NCBI GenBank assembly: GCA_016802295.1
Contig: JAESIW010000020.1
Coordinates: forward strand, 5,249,872 to 5,313,871
Reading direction: 5' to 3'
Length of the DNA stretch: 64,000 nt
Origin: Brachionus rotundiformis
Taxonomy: Eukaryota > Rotifera > Eurotatoria > Ploima > Brachionidae
This document shows, one piece after another, positions 34,260-48,960 of this stretch. Position 1 is the first letter of the stretch. Each line of letters opens with the position of its first letter. The notes under the pieces were generated by a model that saw only the letters and a program-made list of their open reading frames with translations, had not been told where the DNA came from and searched no databases. A program made the translations under genes and the position numbers.

Positions 34260-35333
34260 TTAAACTAAGAGACTTTTTAAATAATTTGAAGAATTTAAAT
34301 TAGAAGACGATTGATTAATGCGAGGTCCAATATCTTGGCTAGTGTCATAGCAATACTGAATAGTATTTAAGTTAAATTGGCTATTCCGTATCGGATTTGA
34401 GCAAGAATGGCTCAAATTTTGATTATAGTTCATTAAAGTACATGAACAACAGGTTATGGGAAAATGTTGGTGTTGCTGGTTGGTATTGTTCACCTCCACA
34501 GCTTCAGGGATGGCACATCTGGCTATATTTCGTCTGTAATTTTGGTCATCCACATCAAAATAGACCTGACTTACATCGCCTATCGACTCGTAGTAGTGTT
34601 GCTGATTCTCGCTTTGCAAAAGCACTGGACATTTTTGACCACGAGATGACCTAGCTTGAGTTAGCACTGTGAAGCTTGTTCTATTGGTGTCCATGGACTC
34701 GCTGCCGTACGAGTGCTTGTTTGGCGAAGCGGATGATGCCGAAGAAATGGAAGAGCTCATCGGAATTGGTTTAAATGTGTTCTCGTGTAGTGGCAGCTTG
34801 GTAAAGCTGTTCAGAGCGAGAACTTTAGGCTGTTCGAAAATTAGATTGCGTTCTTCGGCAGAACCGGTGTAGCTCGCGGTAGAATTCGGCGAATTTGATA
34901 TTTGAGTAAACGATGGTGAGGTCAGTGTTAGCACCGAGACTGTTTGCTGTGATTCGTGTTTGTTTGATGACTGGGACGAATTTTTTGATTGATTTAGATT
35001 AGAATTTTTTAATTTTAAACGAGTTATGTAAACAATAATTAATGCTGTTAATATAAAAAATATTAGCAGCACAATTAATGACACTATTATAATTATTGTG
35101 ATAAAAAAGTAGGAGTTGGTCATCTGGATGTTGGTTGCCACTAGTTCATTGTTAGCCTTGGATTTGTTTGAGCATTTTAGGAAGGGTTCGAACGCTCGGC
35201 CATTAGGTATCAGAATGTCACCGAAGCGCATTGGTAATGGCGGCATTGGTGGCGGATCGAGGCCAAACATCGGCGGTGGACCAATTTGCTCCATTATTTC
35301 ACAACCACATTTTTTATTTTTTTTATAATTCAT
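34260..35333 (-). CDS. Single-pass membrane protein with Cys and poly-Pro N-terminus, paralogue A
   Basis: Family not recognised. A single coding exon of 357 residues. The short N-terminal side has C9, C11 and C54 around GPPPMFGLDPPPMPPLP (18-34). A strongly hydrophobic segment lies at about 75-104. The C-terminal side starts with basic residues (RLKLKN), so it should be cytoplasmic, with the short N-terminus outside and no cleavable signal peptide. The roughly 250-residue tail is Ser/Asn/Gln-rich with clustered Tyr (YYESIGDVSQVYFDV), a CC-x-C segment and a C-terminal SLLV that could bind a PDZ domain. The protein at 52223 shares this layout. Upstream of the ATG, AATTTTTAG suggests a 3' splice site in the 5' UTR. 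Confidence 0.8.
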   Translation of the reverse strand: MNYKKNKKCGCEIMEQIGPPPMFGLDPPPMPPLPMRFGDILIPNGRAFEPFLKCSNKSKANNELVATNIQMTNSYFFITIIIIVSLIVLLIFFILTALIIVYITRLKLKNSNLNQSKNSSQSSNKHESQQTVSVLTLTSPSFTQISNSPNSTASYTGSAEERNLIFEQPKVLALNSFTKLPLHENTFKPIPMSSSISSASSASPNKHSYGSESMDTNRTSFTVLTQARSSRGQKCPVLLQSENQQHYYESIGDVSQVYFDVDDQNYRRNIARCAIPEAVEVNNTNQQHQHFPITCCSCTLMNYNQNLSHSCSNPIRNSQFNLNTIQYCYDTSQDIGPRINQSSSNLNSSNYLKSLLV

Positions 35334-35570
35334 TCTAAATTAGTTTACTAAAAATTATTTTTAAGCAAAAAAAAAATATTCTTATATTCTCTATTAAAAA
35401 AAATATAAATATATATTTATTTATTTCAGCGGAGAGTTTGGGGCGATGATAAAGGGAAAAAAATATTCAAATTAAACAAAGAACATATAAAAAATATTAA
35501 GAAAAAATAATTATTATTTTAATCATTCTAATGATAAACTGATAACGTGATTTATAAATTAGTTATAATC

Positions 35571-35754
35571 ACGTCCAAATAGGCTTGACACATCCCAGTT
35601 AAGGTATCACGCACTTCAAATATTAAGCCACTGTTTAAATTTAAGGAGCAGGCTAAACTTTTTTCTTTCCTGTTTGGAAACACTTTTTGCACCTTTAAAC
35701 CCGTGCTAAAATCAATACTCAACCAATTTAAAAAAAAACACTAGCGGTTTTTTT
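35571..35754. repeat. Left flank of N gap, duplicate of 36118-36300
   Basis: About 183 bp are present on both sides of the gap with one substitution (CAGTTAAGG versus CAGTAAAGG) and a T-run length difference. The minus strand is open for about 55 codons in each copy and could be 5' UTR or a small upstream exon of paralogue A, but nothing confirms this. Confidence 0.85.
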
Positions 35755-36117
35755 NNNNNNNNNNNNNNNNNNNNNNNNNNNNNNNNNNNNNNNNNNNNNN
35801 NNNNNNNNNNNNNNNNNNNNNNNNNNNNNNNNNNNNNNNNNNNNNNNNNNNNNNNNNNNNNNNNNNNNNNNNNNNNNNNNNNNNNNNNNNNNNNNNNNNN
35901 NNNNNNNNNNNNNNNNNNNNNNNNNNNNNNNNNNNNNNNNNNNNNNNNNNNNNNNNNNNNNNNNNNNNNNNNNNNNNNNNNNNNNNNNNNNNNNNNNNNN
36001 NNNNNNNNNNNNNNNNNNNNNNNNNNNNNNNNNNNNNNNNNNNNNNNNNNNNNNNNNNNNNNNNNNNNNNNNNNNNNNNNNNNNNNNNNNNNNNNNNNNN
36101 NNNNNNNNNNNNNNNNN
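35755..36117. other. Assembly gap, 363 N
   Basis: Run of N between two near-identical flanks. Open frames crossing it are artefacts. Confidence 1.
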
Positions 36118-39100
36118 ACGTCCAAATAGGCTTGACACATCCCAGTAAAGGTATCACGCACTTCAAATATTAAGCCACTGTTTAAATTTAAGGAGCAGGC
36201 TAAACTTTTTTCTTTCCTGTTTGGAAACACTTTTTGCACCTTTAAACCCGTGCTAAAATCAATACTCAACCAATTTAAAAAAAAACACTAGCGGTTTTTT
36301 ATGAGTATATTTGTAAATAAATAACAGTATCGTATTACTAGACACATAAACATGTATATCTTTTAACGGAGCCTTAAGAGGATTTATAGCGCGGTACGCT
36401 ATAAGATCTGATTACAGACTAAATCTGGAATGCTTGAGCAAATATTTAATTTTAAATACTCGCTCGTGAGCCATTTTAATCTTGACTACTTAGCTTTGGA
36501 ATTTTTTTACCACCTGCTTAGTCAATCTTAGACTCGCTCACCTGCTAAATATTTACCTAACGTGACATAACTTGTTGTCAAAGTAAAATATAGAAAAATT
36601 GTCAATTAGATATGGTGCAGCTCGGCAAGAGGTGGCCTAGCTAAATTTGTGATAAGTTTTGAGCTAAGACTGAATCCAATCGGTTCAGAATAAAATCTTA
36701 AAATTGAATAATAAAATTTACTAGCCCTAAAGTTATTGTGAAAATTAGCTACGCTAAGTTGGATTTTTAATTAAGATCTTTTGTTTCTGGATTTAAAGCA
36801 ATCTGCGTGCCAGACTGGTCTTAGTTACGCTAGATTAGAATAATGCTGACTGGGTCGGATTCGGTAATAATCCGACTCTGTTGAATTTCATTTTTTTTCT
36901 AAATGGACAGAGAATTTACTCGGATTGGATTGTCTTTAACCAGAGATTTGTTCAGGCCTCGGGCATGCAAATATTTCGCATAGCTCTGTCTTTAATATAA
37001 ACTCAAGCATCTGGTAAAAAACAAACTAAAAAACTTTATAAAAAGATAAAAAACTTGTATCTATAGATCGATACATCTAATAGATAGGTATCAATATACA
37101 AATTAATTAAAAAACTGCTTTATTTATCTTATAATTAGAATAGATAGAGATAGCAAGGGCATATGATAGCTAATGTTATCTCGATGGTCTTGACTTTGCC
37201 AAATATGATTTAATTAGCCATCCTATCTTGTATTTAATTAAAATTTTTTCGACTAATTGGTCCAAAGTTATCTTGGATTTTTTTTTGCTGAATAAAATAG
37301 TTTAAAATTTTGGTCTCTATTGATTTTAATGTTGCTCTCAACCCGGTTTGTTTTGAATTGGACTTTGAAGTGTTGTTTTAATTACAAATTAAAATATACC
37401 TAAATGAATTTAAATTTTAATTAACCGATGTTTAAAACTAATGACCCTTATATGATTTTTTTACATCGCTTGGCACTCAATCGAGTGAAAGCTAGATGTT
37501 TAACTTTTCACAATCGAATGTCATTTATTTATCAAGCTTAGTCATGAATTGAAAAAATTTGTCTAATTTATTTTTAATAGTTGGTTTATAACATGTTAAT
37601 AGGTGTTAAAATGTGAGATATTGAAAAATACTTGATTGTGAATATCTCACTTTTATTTTCTATTTTTTTGTTGTATATTTTCTTCTAGAATATTAAAACT
37701 TGGTTACATAAATTTAGACAATTAATAGTTTATTATTCTTGTGCATGGCTTTAACAAAAGTCATGAAGCCAAAATTTTAAATTGTTTTTTTTTTCTTAAA
37801 CTAAAATTATTTTAATAGATTGGTAATTTTTCTAAATTGACTGAAACCATTAAACTTATTTCCAAACTTGTTTTTTAAGTATCTTTTTAGACTTTTGTTT
37901 TTGGATGAGTTTTTTTAAATTCTTTTAAAACAAAAATTACTCTATTCTTATTCTTATAAACGAAATTAATTATTAAAGTTTTTGTAAAAAAATTAGAATT
38001 ATGTAACTCACACAATTCAAGTGCCAACTAAAATTATTATATAGCTGTTTAAAAAAAATAATTAAAAACTATTTAAATTAATTGATGTGGTTAAGTTGAG
38101 ATTTATTCTACAAATTCAGGTAAATTGGACAGTAAATTAAATAAGAGGACACTTCAAGCTGAGTTTTTCTAACAAAGAGATCAAGTCCATTTAAAAAGTT
38201 AAGTATATAATTACTGGCCGTCAATTTACAAGTTTTGCTTTAGAAAAACAAATGGAATTGGCGACTATAAGCGAGCACTTAGACCAAAAAAACCTTAAAA
38301 ATACATTGAAAGTTGTGAAAATCTTGAGATTGTTATCTCAAAATACGCAAACTTATAATTAGTAGACTTAAAAAGCAAACTTTTTATTAATTTTAAATTT
38401 TAAATCCGTTAATAATTACCAGGCGATCTTATCTCAAATTTTTCTTAATTAGAACGCATCGATTCCATCAACAGTTCGAGCACTTTGAGCTAAATAGATG
38501 GTAATCTTATATTCAGGAAACACGTTCCATTTGTGAATATTAATAAACATTAATCAGAAAAGCTCCTATCCGAATCAACTCTAATCAGTTCAAGATTTAA
38601 TTAATTTTGACTAGAAATGTTAGTTAAAGATACGCCAGCCTAACGCTGGAAGCAATTTATTAGTTTTTATTTTTGTAATCAATTGATTTTGTTTAAAAAA
38701 AAATTTTAATTAAAAAAAGTTGAAAACTTTAAAATTTAAACAAATTAAAATATTAAAACAAAAATTTACACCTAAAATAAACAAACGCGCTTTGTTAGTG
38801 AATATTTTTAGATGAAATGACATAATCTATTTGACTCCCAAATGGTATTATCTACAATTTAAATAACAAAATATTTAAATTGTATCAATTATCTTGAATG
38901 AATTAAAATTGACTCTCAAAGCCCAATTATCTCTTGCATAATCTAAGACCATTACCACTTATTATCAGTGAAAAATTAGCAATTAAAATTTCATTGAAAA
39001 AAATATTTAAATTTTTTTACAATTTAAATTTTGAACAAAAAAATCGAACCAAAATAATTAAAAAAAATAACAACTGACCTGATGGTATTTAGAACTGATA

Positions 39101-42100
39101 TATTTTAAAAATAAAATAAATTAAACATTTAAATCAGGCTCTACTTATCCCGAGCACGGAAATAATCAACTTAAAATTATTTTCCTGTCTGGGCACGGTT
39201 CTCATCGTTCAGCTTCCAAATTGGAGCTCTAATTTTCTACTAGCACAAATAATTCTTTTTGACTTGATTAAATTAAATGCCTAGAAGAGAAGCACACCTT
39301 TGATAGATAGGCCAGCTAAGACAAATTAAAAATTTAATTTAAAAGCAAATAATTTCGAAAAATAATTAGTAAAATTACGGTTTAAAATTCTAAAAAATAT
39401 AAATATCTAATCATTAGTATTTATTTGATAATCCACGCGATTTATGACGCTTTGTAAGATAAGGCCCTAGACCAACTCATATTTCATGCTGTTTTGAGCA
39501 ACTATTATTTTGTTTATTTATTGTCGGCTTGTAAATTGAACCTGAAAATGATAGATAATTCGAGTATTTTATTTTTTAGAAATATCGGTGCAGTTTAAGT
39601 ACACCCAGTGAAACATTTATAGCATAAGAAAATAATCAATATAGAGAAAAAAACAAACAAATTTTCATTGAAATATGAAGTTCTGATCAAGAATGACTGG
39701 TCTAAGTATGTTTTAGTCTTGAAATCGGAACTATATATCTAATTTTTGCCTATTTTTAACCTAACCTTTGCTGGAATCCAATTCAAATCGTTTGCAGCAA
39801 TCAAACATTTTGATTAATAAGTGAACAAAAATCTAGCTAGAGCTGTCAGTTGTTCACAATGCCGGCATATATTCACTTATTTATTTTTAATTATATTTAT
39901 GTGAATTTTTTCCTGAAATTTAATAGAAAATCTGTAAATATTTAAGATAGAATCTAAAATGTGAGTTCAAATTCACGTTTGTTCATATGCCGGAAAATGA
40001 GAGATCCTAGGCTGAGATAGGAAGCATAAATATCCGACAAATTGAGTGTGGCAAAAGCGATTCAGAGCACAGATAAATCGGTCATCAAGATCATCCTTGA
40101 CTGGCATATTTTAAAGTGCTTTCAGACCGATCCGATTTCTGATAGTTGGGGCCAGAATCGGGCCACTAATCAACTTATGGAACACTTGAGTTTATTTTGT
40201 TGTGATTGTGTTTGCACTCTCAAGTCCAATAATTCTCTATTTGCTTATCTATTTATGATTTACGTAATTAGAAGTACTTGTTTTATTTGCCAAAGTTTAA
40301 TTCCTTTAAAAATATTGTGGTGGATTTAGAAGTTTATTTAATAAAAAGTGCCATTCTTTTTTGAGTAAACAAGCAGTTAATATTTTCATCAAATTTTCAC
40401 ATTAATGAACCTAGCTGAATATTAATTAGACTATTGGTCTTTGTGATTGAGGAAATTTGAAATTCAAATTTTGTTTTCTTAAGATTTCAAGGCCTGGCCC
40501 TTAGTTAAAATGTGCATCGAGGAGGAATTTGAACAAAAAGAGCCTATCATAACATAACTTATTCAATTTTCCGCATAAACGGAGTTTTGTTTTATTCTAA
40601 ACTAGTTCTTGTGATCATTCAAATTGATTTAGTTCTGACCTCAATTTAAAAATAATTAATTTAGCTTAACAATAAAAATGAAATAAAAATATTTTCTTTT
40701 AAATTTAAAATACATTTAGCTTGGTTTAAACCGAGCTGATTTATTTGTTTATTGAAAAATTGGTTCAATAGACAATGATCGAAAAGCTCTTAATTTAATT
40801 GTATCACATTAAATTAATATTATTTATTTAAAATATAATTTGGGCAGAGCCCTGGCCGGTTGAAAAGGATGCTAAGTCCTTTCTTTCATCTGGCATGATT
40901 TAGTTTCTGAATAAATAAATGACAAGATCATAATAAACATTTTTTTAATATCACCATAAATATTAAATAAAGTAAAAAAATGGAAATTTTAAAACAAAAC
41001 TTAATTTTTTTACTGAGTTTGGCTAAACATTTACTTCTAAATTTTTATTATAATTTTGTTTTATTTTGGGAAAAAATTCCTGAACCAAGTTTACCATTTA
41101 AAAAAAATTAACTAAATAAAGACTTTAATTTGCACTAATTATTTGTAATAGTATTAGACCAAATAATATAATAGCATTAAAAACCTGCCAACTCAAGTGA
41201 AAAAGGATTTGATTTTGAAAATTAAATTAGCGCTCAAATACCTAAAGAGATTAGCCGGTTTTTTACTCCTTATATTCAATGTAAAATTAAGTACAGATTA
41301 GTTTAAATTTGTGAATTAAGTAACTGACCTGAAAGTGAAATAAAACAAAATAGAAACATAAAACAGTATCTAAAGTATCTCTTGAGGATCAAAAGTTAGC
41401 TTTACGAAAACGTGCTCAAAGCAAGAAATACGTTATTTTGGCCATTTTGGCCAATATAAAGAGTAATTTTATCTTAGTTAATTATTTTATATTCGGATTA
41501 GTAATAGCTTTTAATTCTTTCCTTTGGGGATTTTCTATTGAGAAGTAGGAACAAGATATTACTCGGATATTAACACTCACCTTTAAACGAATCAAAAATC
41601 TTATTGTCAAAGTTTTAAATCAGTAAATAAGATCATTGTTTCAATGCTTATACTTAAAAAACTTAAATATTTAATGAAATCAAACACCACTTTGGAAAAT
41701 TTTCATTAAATGAGAAATATTTTTTAAAATCTTGTTTGACAAACATAAATATTTGGTGCCCAGTAAAAGTATTAAAACAAAAGTGAAAAATATATTTATT
41801 TATATGTATATATGTGTGTATATATGGGCATATTTATAATTTAATAGTCGTAAAGAATCGTTTTTTAATTTGATAACTCACATCGAGGAAGTAGAAAAAT
41901 CATTTAAGCTAGGCATATGCTTGGTCTAATTTAATAACCATTAGTACCTATTTCTTCGCCGTAAATAAACAGCAAACTAGTCTTTTTAGCAAATCAATAG
42001 TCCATAAAATAAAATAGATCACATTTTAATCATTCAACAATCACTGAATAAATGATAGGCAGCCTAATGGGAGAAATAGAATATTTTATCATGTTAAATA

Positions 42101-45100
42101 AATCTACTAGTAATATCTGGATAATTAACTATTAATAAATACTCTAAATTTTATCCAACTTTTGCATTTAATCACTTTTTTGTTTGCCTTACCAACTTAT
42201 GGCTTAGGATAGCTCAAAATACCCATTGACAACACATACTCACAAACTATTAAAAATCATTGCATAAAAATTCTAATATTTAAATTTTTTTTATAAAATT
42301 AAAATTCAAAATTAAACAAATGATCAAAATATATATTTAAATTTATAAAATTAAATAATAGTAACAAAAGAATAAAAAACAAACAAAAAAATTTGGCAAT
42401 ATGACCACGGGTGACTAAAAGCAGATCCAATCTGCTCATTTAGAAACAAACAAGCCATTACTCTGCTAATGAAATGTTTCAAAAACATACCTTTTAATTA
42501 ACTGTTGAGTTTTTAATTAAAATATCCTACGCAAACCAGGAAGAAATATATTCAGAAAAAATATTGTTTATATTTAATGTTTAGAATAAAACTAGACCAA
42601 ATGTAAAGTAGTTGGATATTTAATTAAATTTTACTAAATTAAAATCTTTTAGAAATCAATTTGAATAATTAAAGAAAATGAATACGAGTTCAATAAGTTA
42701 GGGCTCAATATGTGAGCGTCTGTGAGAGCCGGGCTCTTGAGGATAACAATAGAAAGCTAATTCAAAATGGAGCCCCCGAGTCATCCAAGAAATACGATAA
42801 GAGCTTTCTGAGAATAGTTTTCTTATCATTAGTCATATGAAACATTAAAAAAAACAACAAAATTTGAAATTATCTTTTTCAATTGACATTTTTAGTACTT
42901 ATTGATTTAATTAAAATTTGAAACTTTATTAATTTATTTGACATTTGAAATTTGTTCACGGACTAATTGCAATCGATTTGACGCTGCAATTAAAGGGCTC
43001 TAAAATGCTGTTAGAGCAAATATTTAAACCGCTTAAACTATTTGTAAAGCCAACATTTATGACTTTTTTTATGACTTACAAATATCGGAAGAAATCTTCC
43101 TAATAAGTTAAACTAGTTTTTCAATCAAATATTTAGCATACAAACACTAAAATTAGTGTTGAAATTAGGCTAATTTTGGACGTTTAGCCAAAGCTTAAAT
43201 GTCGAAAATTTGCATTCTATAAAGCCATAAAGAGCTAAAATGTCTTGCAAGCGCTAGCTTAAAAATCCCCCGATAATTGCACTAGAACAAATTTTATAAA
43301 AAAAAAAAGCTTGAAATTAACTTATTCCAAAAATGAGATAAAAACTTCAAGAGAAGGTTAGAATTTCAAATGGATATTTGATGATTATTGAGCTCGTATT
43401 AGTTGGTGGTGGTTCACTAATTAAATTCAAGTATTAACAGACTTTTCAGACAGGTGCCATAACATGGTGTTCAAATATTCATACTTATAGACTTTACATT
43501 GCAATTAATATTCAAATAGAGCTAGTCCAGTCGGCTAGCGCTGTTTATAAACTTTATCTTAACTCATCGAGAAAAAAGAAAGCAAGCGAAAACAAATTAT
43601 TCACTTGCATTTATAAATAGTGTTTATTTATTTTTATCTTTAAGAAAAATTAAAATTTATTTTAGAATTTTAAGTATATGGAAAAATGATTGTATCGTCT
43701 GCGTTCACTGTTAAAAGAAGAAGTGTTGACACACTTTTCCCTATTAATCTTGGCTTAAGCTAGTATTATCTATATGTTTGAATTGAAACAAGTTAATCTT
43801 CACTATTTTTTTTATACATTAGAAAAACACGATTAAAATTTTCTTAATTAGAGATAAAATTTGGTTTATGTGAATAGAGTCAGTTTCCCATACTTGGTTC
43901 AATATATGCCAATCAATTCTCTAAAGATTAAAATCTAGAAAAGACCAGGCTTACTTAAACATATTATTTTAAGTTTTTTTTATATTTTTTTATTTATTAA
44001 AACTATAGTTAATATAAATTCAAATTATCAAAAATTAATCACATAACAAAATGTCATCTCTTATAATATTCATTTACCAAATTTTGGAAACTTTTTAAAT
44101 TAAATTAAAACCAAAATTTAAGATTTTAAAAACAATTAATTTCATTTATCTTTGGTCAATTATTTCATACATCTATCTTTTGGTTATTTTAAAAAAGAAG
44201 AGACTTGATTTAGAGAAGAAGTGTTGCTAGAAAAACTCGATTCGAATCACTGCATTTGACATTAAATTGAATTACTGCTTAATTTATTTTAATGACGGAT
44301 AAACACCCTTAAGAGAAATAAAACAAAAATTATATCCGGAATATCAAAATAGAAAAAAACAAGGCTCTATGAAAATTTTTTAAAAGCTTGACAATTTTTA
44401 AGCTAAAAATGGTCAAATTAATATTTTTTCTCTAGGCTTCTAAATCTAATAGTAAAATTTTATTTATCGAGAAAACAAAATTTTCAATTAAAATTTATCT
44501 ATCAAATAGCATAGAGTTATTACATTTCGGAATAGAGAAGACTAAATAAATCAGTCTAAAACAAAAGCAGACAGGAAATCGTCTAATTTAATAGAACTTT
44601 ATATGACATCTTGAATCTTAGCTTGAGACCACGACTGCAAATATCATCTTATTTGTATCCTAAAATATTTAACTTATCAATTTTTGTAGATAAATAAATC
44701 AATAATGGTCAAAATCAAAATCTTTGTTGATTTTAATCAGCATCGAATGGAATCGATGTTTTGTAATGGAGGTTTTATTAGTTTTAAATATAAATTAATT
44801 AATTTAAATTTGTAATTATAAATAAAAATAAATTTTGGCATTGATCTAATTGTATACGGACAGATTTGTATATTTTTCTAATCGAGAACACTAACATTTT
44901 AGAATTTTATGAAAATAAATTTAATTAATGTTTGCTCTTAAATAAACATTATCAGTTTCAAGACTAGTTTAGAGTGAGGAAATTTAATTCCTGAAGAAAT
45001 TTAATTTTTGATACCGAAAAAATTACGGTCGATGACAATTAGATTTTTAAAAAAGAGGAAACTATTGAACTTAATAAAATCTAGCTCAAAGTTATTATTT

Positions 45101-48100
45101 CATGGTCACTGTTCGGCTTTCAAAACAGATTAAAAAACTACTCAGAGTGATTTAAATTTAGTGGAAATAATTTTTAATATGATCGATTTTAATGTTTGTG
45201 TTTCCAAATCAGGCAGAATTTAAAAGCAAGTGAGGAAAATTTGGGAACTTTTTTTAATCAATAAATTAAAATCGATAATTTTGAAAGTTTTAAATTGTTG
45301 ATGCGAGGCTTGTTAACAGGTAAGGACAGGATGAATGCCAAGTTTAATCAAATGAGTGTAATGATTAGCTGACAATGAAGTGTTTGGAGATTTTAAGTTA
45401 GCTGTCTACTTTGACATATCCCATGAAATCAATATTATAAAATTGATGATGTACACGCGTGATTTGGGAAAAAATTTTTAATAATTTTACACTTTTATAT
45501 CAATAATTTGTAAATTTAGAATAGCGTGACATGTCAAAAAGCTCTCTTTCAAATTTCATTAAGTTTAAGATAGCAGTTTATATTCGAAAATGAGCTAATA
45601 AAACGACTCCTAAATGGACATTAAAGTTTAACTTTTAGCTTTTAACTAATTTTTTGATAAAACATTATTACCAAGGGTATTTGTTTAAGAAAATTTAAAA
45701 TTAGACAAATAAACATTCTGTATCATAATCAGTTTATATATTAATTCTAGATTTTTTAGTAAAAGATGTCATGAATTTGTAAAAATAAAATAATTAAGCT
45801 TTGATAGTTTAAATATTAAACATTTATTTCGTGTTTTATTTTAATAAAAAATTAATTGATTTAATTTAATTTTCGCGTTTATTGACTAAAATTACAATTT
45901 GTTTCAATCGATTGAATTTTATACAATTCAACTCCTTTTATAAATAATTATGTTTATTAGAAGGTCGTTATATTAACTGAATCTAAGATTTTTATATATC
46001 TCAATTAAGTGCCAAAATGCCTCCTATTTCTATCCAGATCTTTATTAAAACTTTTTTGTATAGCATTTTTGAATAGCTTCATGTCTATGAATAATTTTTT
46101 TAATACTTAATGAACTTCCTTTTAAAAACTTTCAGCAGGTGAATCTTGTATTATTAAATTATTTTTTAATATATTTAAATCTTATTAAAAATGACTAATG
46201 AATGTATTTTGTTTTAATTAATTGAAATATTCATTTAAATCTAATTGTCGTATTGCATGTGTAAAAGTATTAAACGTGGACAATAATCAAGTTAAATTTA
46301 CCGACGAGATTTTTCTTTAATTGGACCATAAAGACAATAGATAGTAAAAATATTTTTTTTGGTTTTGAAATTCAATTAAAAACTATGTGCCTTTTTACCA
46401 AGGCTTTAAAATAACATTACATTAAAAAATTTATTTGTAAAAACTAAATCAAGATTATTTAAAACATTTTACTGTCAAAAAATATCATTTTTTTTAATTA
46501 TTTAAGGTTTAAAATATCTTTCTTGCTCTAATTAATGAGCAACATACAGATTTATTGGGATTTTATGAAAGATTAAGAATAAAAAGACTACTATATTAAA
46601 ACTTTATTTTTAAGGCAATCATTTTTTAGTTTCTCTCTTTAGAAAAAGTTCAGCTAAGTTAATGGCTGATAAACTTTATGATGATATTCCCTTGATACCA
46701 AAGGTTTTTATAAACACAAAAAAGATAAAATATATAACCTATTCATATAAGTAAAATTTTTTGGTGAATACTATATTTTTACCAATAATTGTTTATTAAA
46801 TTCTGTGGAAACCAAGTAGTAGGCAAATTTTGATAGTTAAAAGTGCGTAGTTTGACACAATTAAAAATAAAAGAACATTCAAATTAGAGTTTTATAATTG
46901 TTTTTAATTGACTTAAATTATAATGAAATTTGTAGATTCAATCCTTGAGAATAGTCAAATTAATTGAAAAATAAATTTACTAGTTTTTAAAACTAACGAT
47001 CCAAAATTATCATTTTTAGTCACATTTTTTTTAAATGATTTTTAGTAAACATAGATAAGAAAGAATTTCTATTTTTGACATTTAAAATCGAAAGTATCAA
47101 TTGAGACAAGTATAAAAAAATTTTAAATTAATATTAAATATAAACCATTACTAGCAACTGTATATCACTAATAAGAAAATTAAACTTTTATAATAGGACT
47201 CAAGAGATTTGATAACAAATTTTTAAGTGAATTTTTTTACAGCGATTTTTTTAACACGATAAGAAAAGGCATTAAGATAAGCTGGACATTAGTGGCCCAT
47301 ATAACTTGATTAATCAAACAAATTGAGTAAAACAGTCATCATTTATTTAGATATCTGATAATTAAAAGGTGTAAAATTAAGACCTTGAAATGATTGATTA
47401 AAAATAGTCATCCCTAAATTATTTGGACAACTATTCAGTTTGCTTTTGGAATTATTCAACTTATAAATTCAAAGTCATTAAGTAAAGCCGCTAAAAAGAG
47501 CCGTGTCTCTTGAATTTCGACTTCAATCAATCATTCAATCAATAGCTTTTTTTTTATTTTTGATAAGAGATTTTGAAGGTTTAATTAACAGCGTTTTTGT
47601 AAAATACCTGACAATTTCACATGAAAAACAAAGAATGCAAGTTGAATTAAAGCAAGTATACCGATTTGGTTAGAAAACCCGAAATGCACTTGGATTTAAT
47701 TTGTCAAGTACTACCTTGTTAAAAAAAATAAAATGGACAATTTGTAGTGCGTTGAGCAAATAATTTTAAATTTATTTTTCTAAGATGAGTCTAGTTCTCA
47801 GTTGGTAGTTATTTTGCAGCCGATAACAAAGACGGAACAGGGTGAGATATTTATTTATGTAAAAAAAAAAACATTTTTATGCGAGCCAATCTAGTCTGAT
47901 ATCGGCGCCGGTTATCTTATTTAAACATGAATGATTTGTTTATTTTTTTTATTCAAAAACAACTTTCTGTTTTATTTCGAACATTTTGTTTAATTGATTA
48001 ATTTGACTTAATAGATTTTTTTTAAAATTTTAAAGCTAATAATTTTCTTTGATAATTAACTAAAAAGAACAAGAGATAAAAGTCTTATTATTTCAATTAG

Positions 48101-48925
48101 GACAATTGTGTATATTTTTTAATGTGCCACCAAGTTAAAGTTGGCTAACTGGATAGTATTTATACTCATTTATGTTTATTTTGACTAAGCTATTTGGGAA
48201 CTGCTGGACTATGATCCCTTTGAACTGAAACAGCTCATTTTGATTCTTATCTTATTTTAGATTGTGCCAAAAAAAGTTGGTCTAGTTTTTGCTTGGTACC
48301 ATCCTGCATGTCCCGTGCAAGATTATTTTCAGCTGAGTTATAATTGTAGTAAAAGTATCACAGAATCGATTTTGACTAGTACAGTGAGGTCCCTTGGTTG
48401 GTTAAATACATTTCTATAATAGTTTCATGGTTAGAGTTACAAAAAGGAATATATTATTTGAAACCTTTTTGGTTTTCATTTTTAATTATAAAAGGTAAAA
48501 GTACCAATTAAATATAAAGATAAAGAAGCCCAAAAAATAATTATCTAAAGCTAGATTACTGGGACCGATTTAAATTACATAAGATATTATTAATATTAAA
48601 TTAAGATTATACAAAAGCAGGTTTTCTAGTTTCAGAAAAGTACTTTTAAATATTTTTATAAATTTGCCATCTAATATAAATTCTAGTCTTTTAGATAATA
48701 AATTTTTTAGTTTACCTTTTTTTAAAATCTTAGTCTCTATTAAAGCTTATCTAAATTACAATTAATTAGAGTCTAATTATTATTATGTCTGGTTATTATT
48801 TATTAATGAATGAGATTATTTTTAAGTAAGTGTTAAGCAAATAGTTTTATTAAGTAACCAAAAAAACAATTTAAATTATCTACTTTATTCAAAAATTTAG
48901 TTAGAAATTTAAAAAATAATTAATT

Positions 48926-48960
48926 TATTTTATTTAAAAGATAATTTAGGAAAAGAGAAT
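48926..48960 (+). repeat. Dispersed 35-bp repeat, copy 1
   Basis: Matches 51781-51815 at 33 of 35 positions in the same orientation, sharing the core AAAAGATAATTTAGGAA. Both copies lie in the desert, 2.85 kb apart. Confidence 0.7.

Noticed and set aside
34397..35328. Plus-strand frames opposite paralogue A
   Set aside because: They overlap the long minus-strand coding exon and mirror its codon composition; no independent evidence.
40042..40329. 95-codon plus-strand frame in the desert
   Set aside because: No start/splice context, mixed hydrophobic low-information sequence and no recognisable motif. Kept only as a GC-richer non-coding island.
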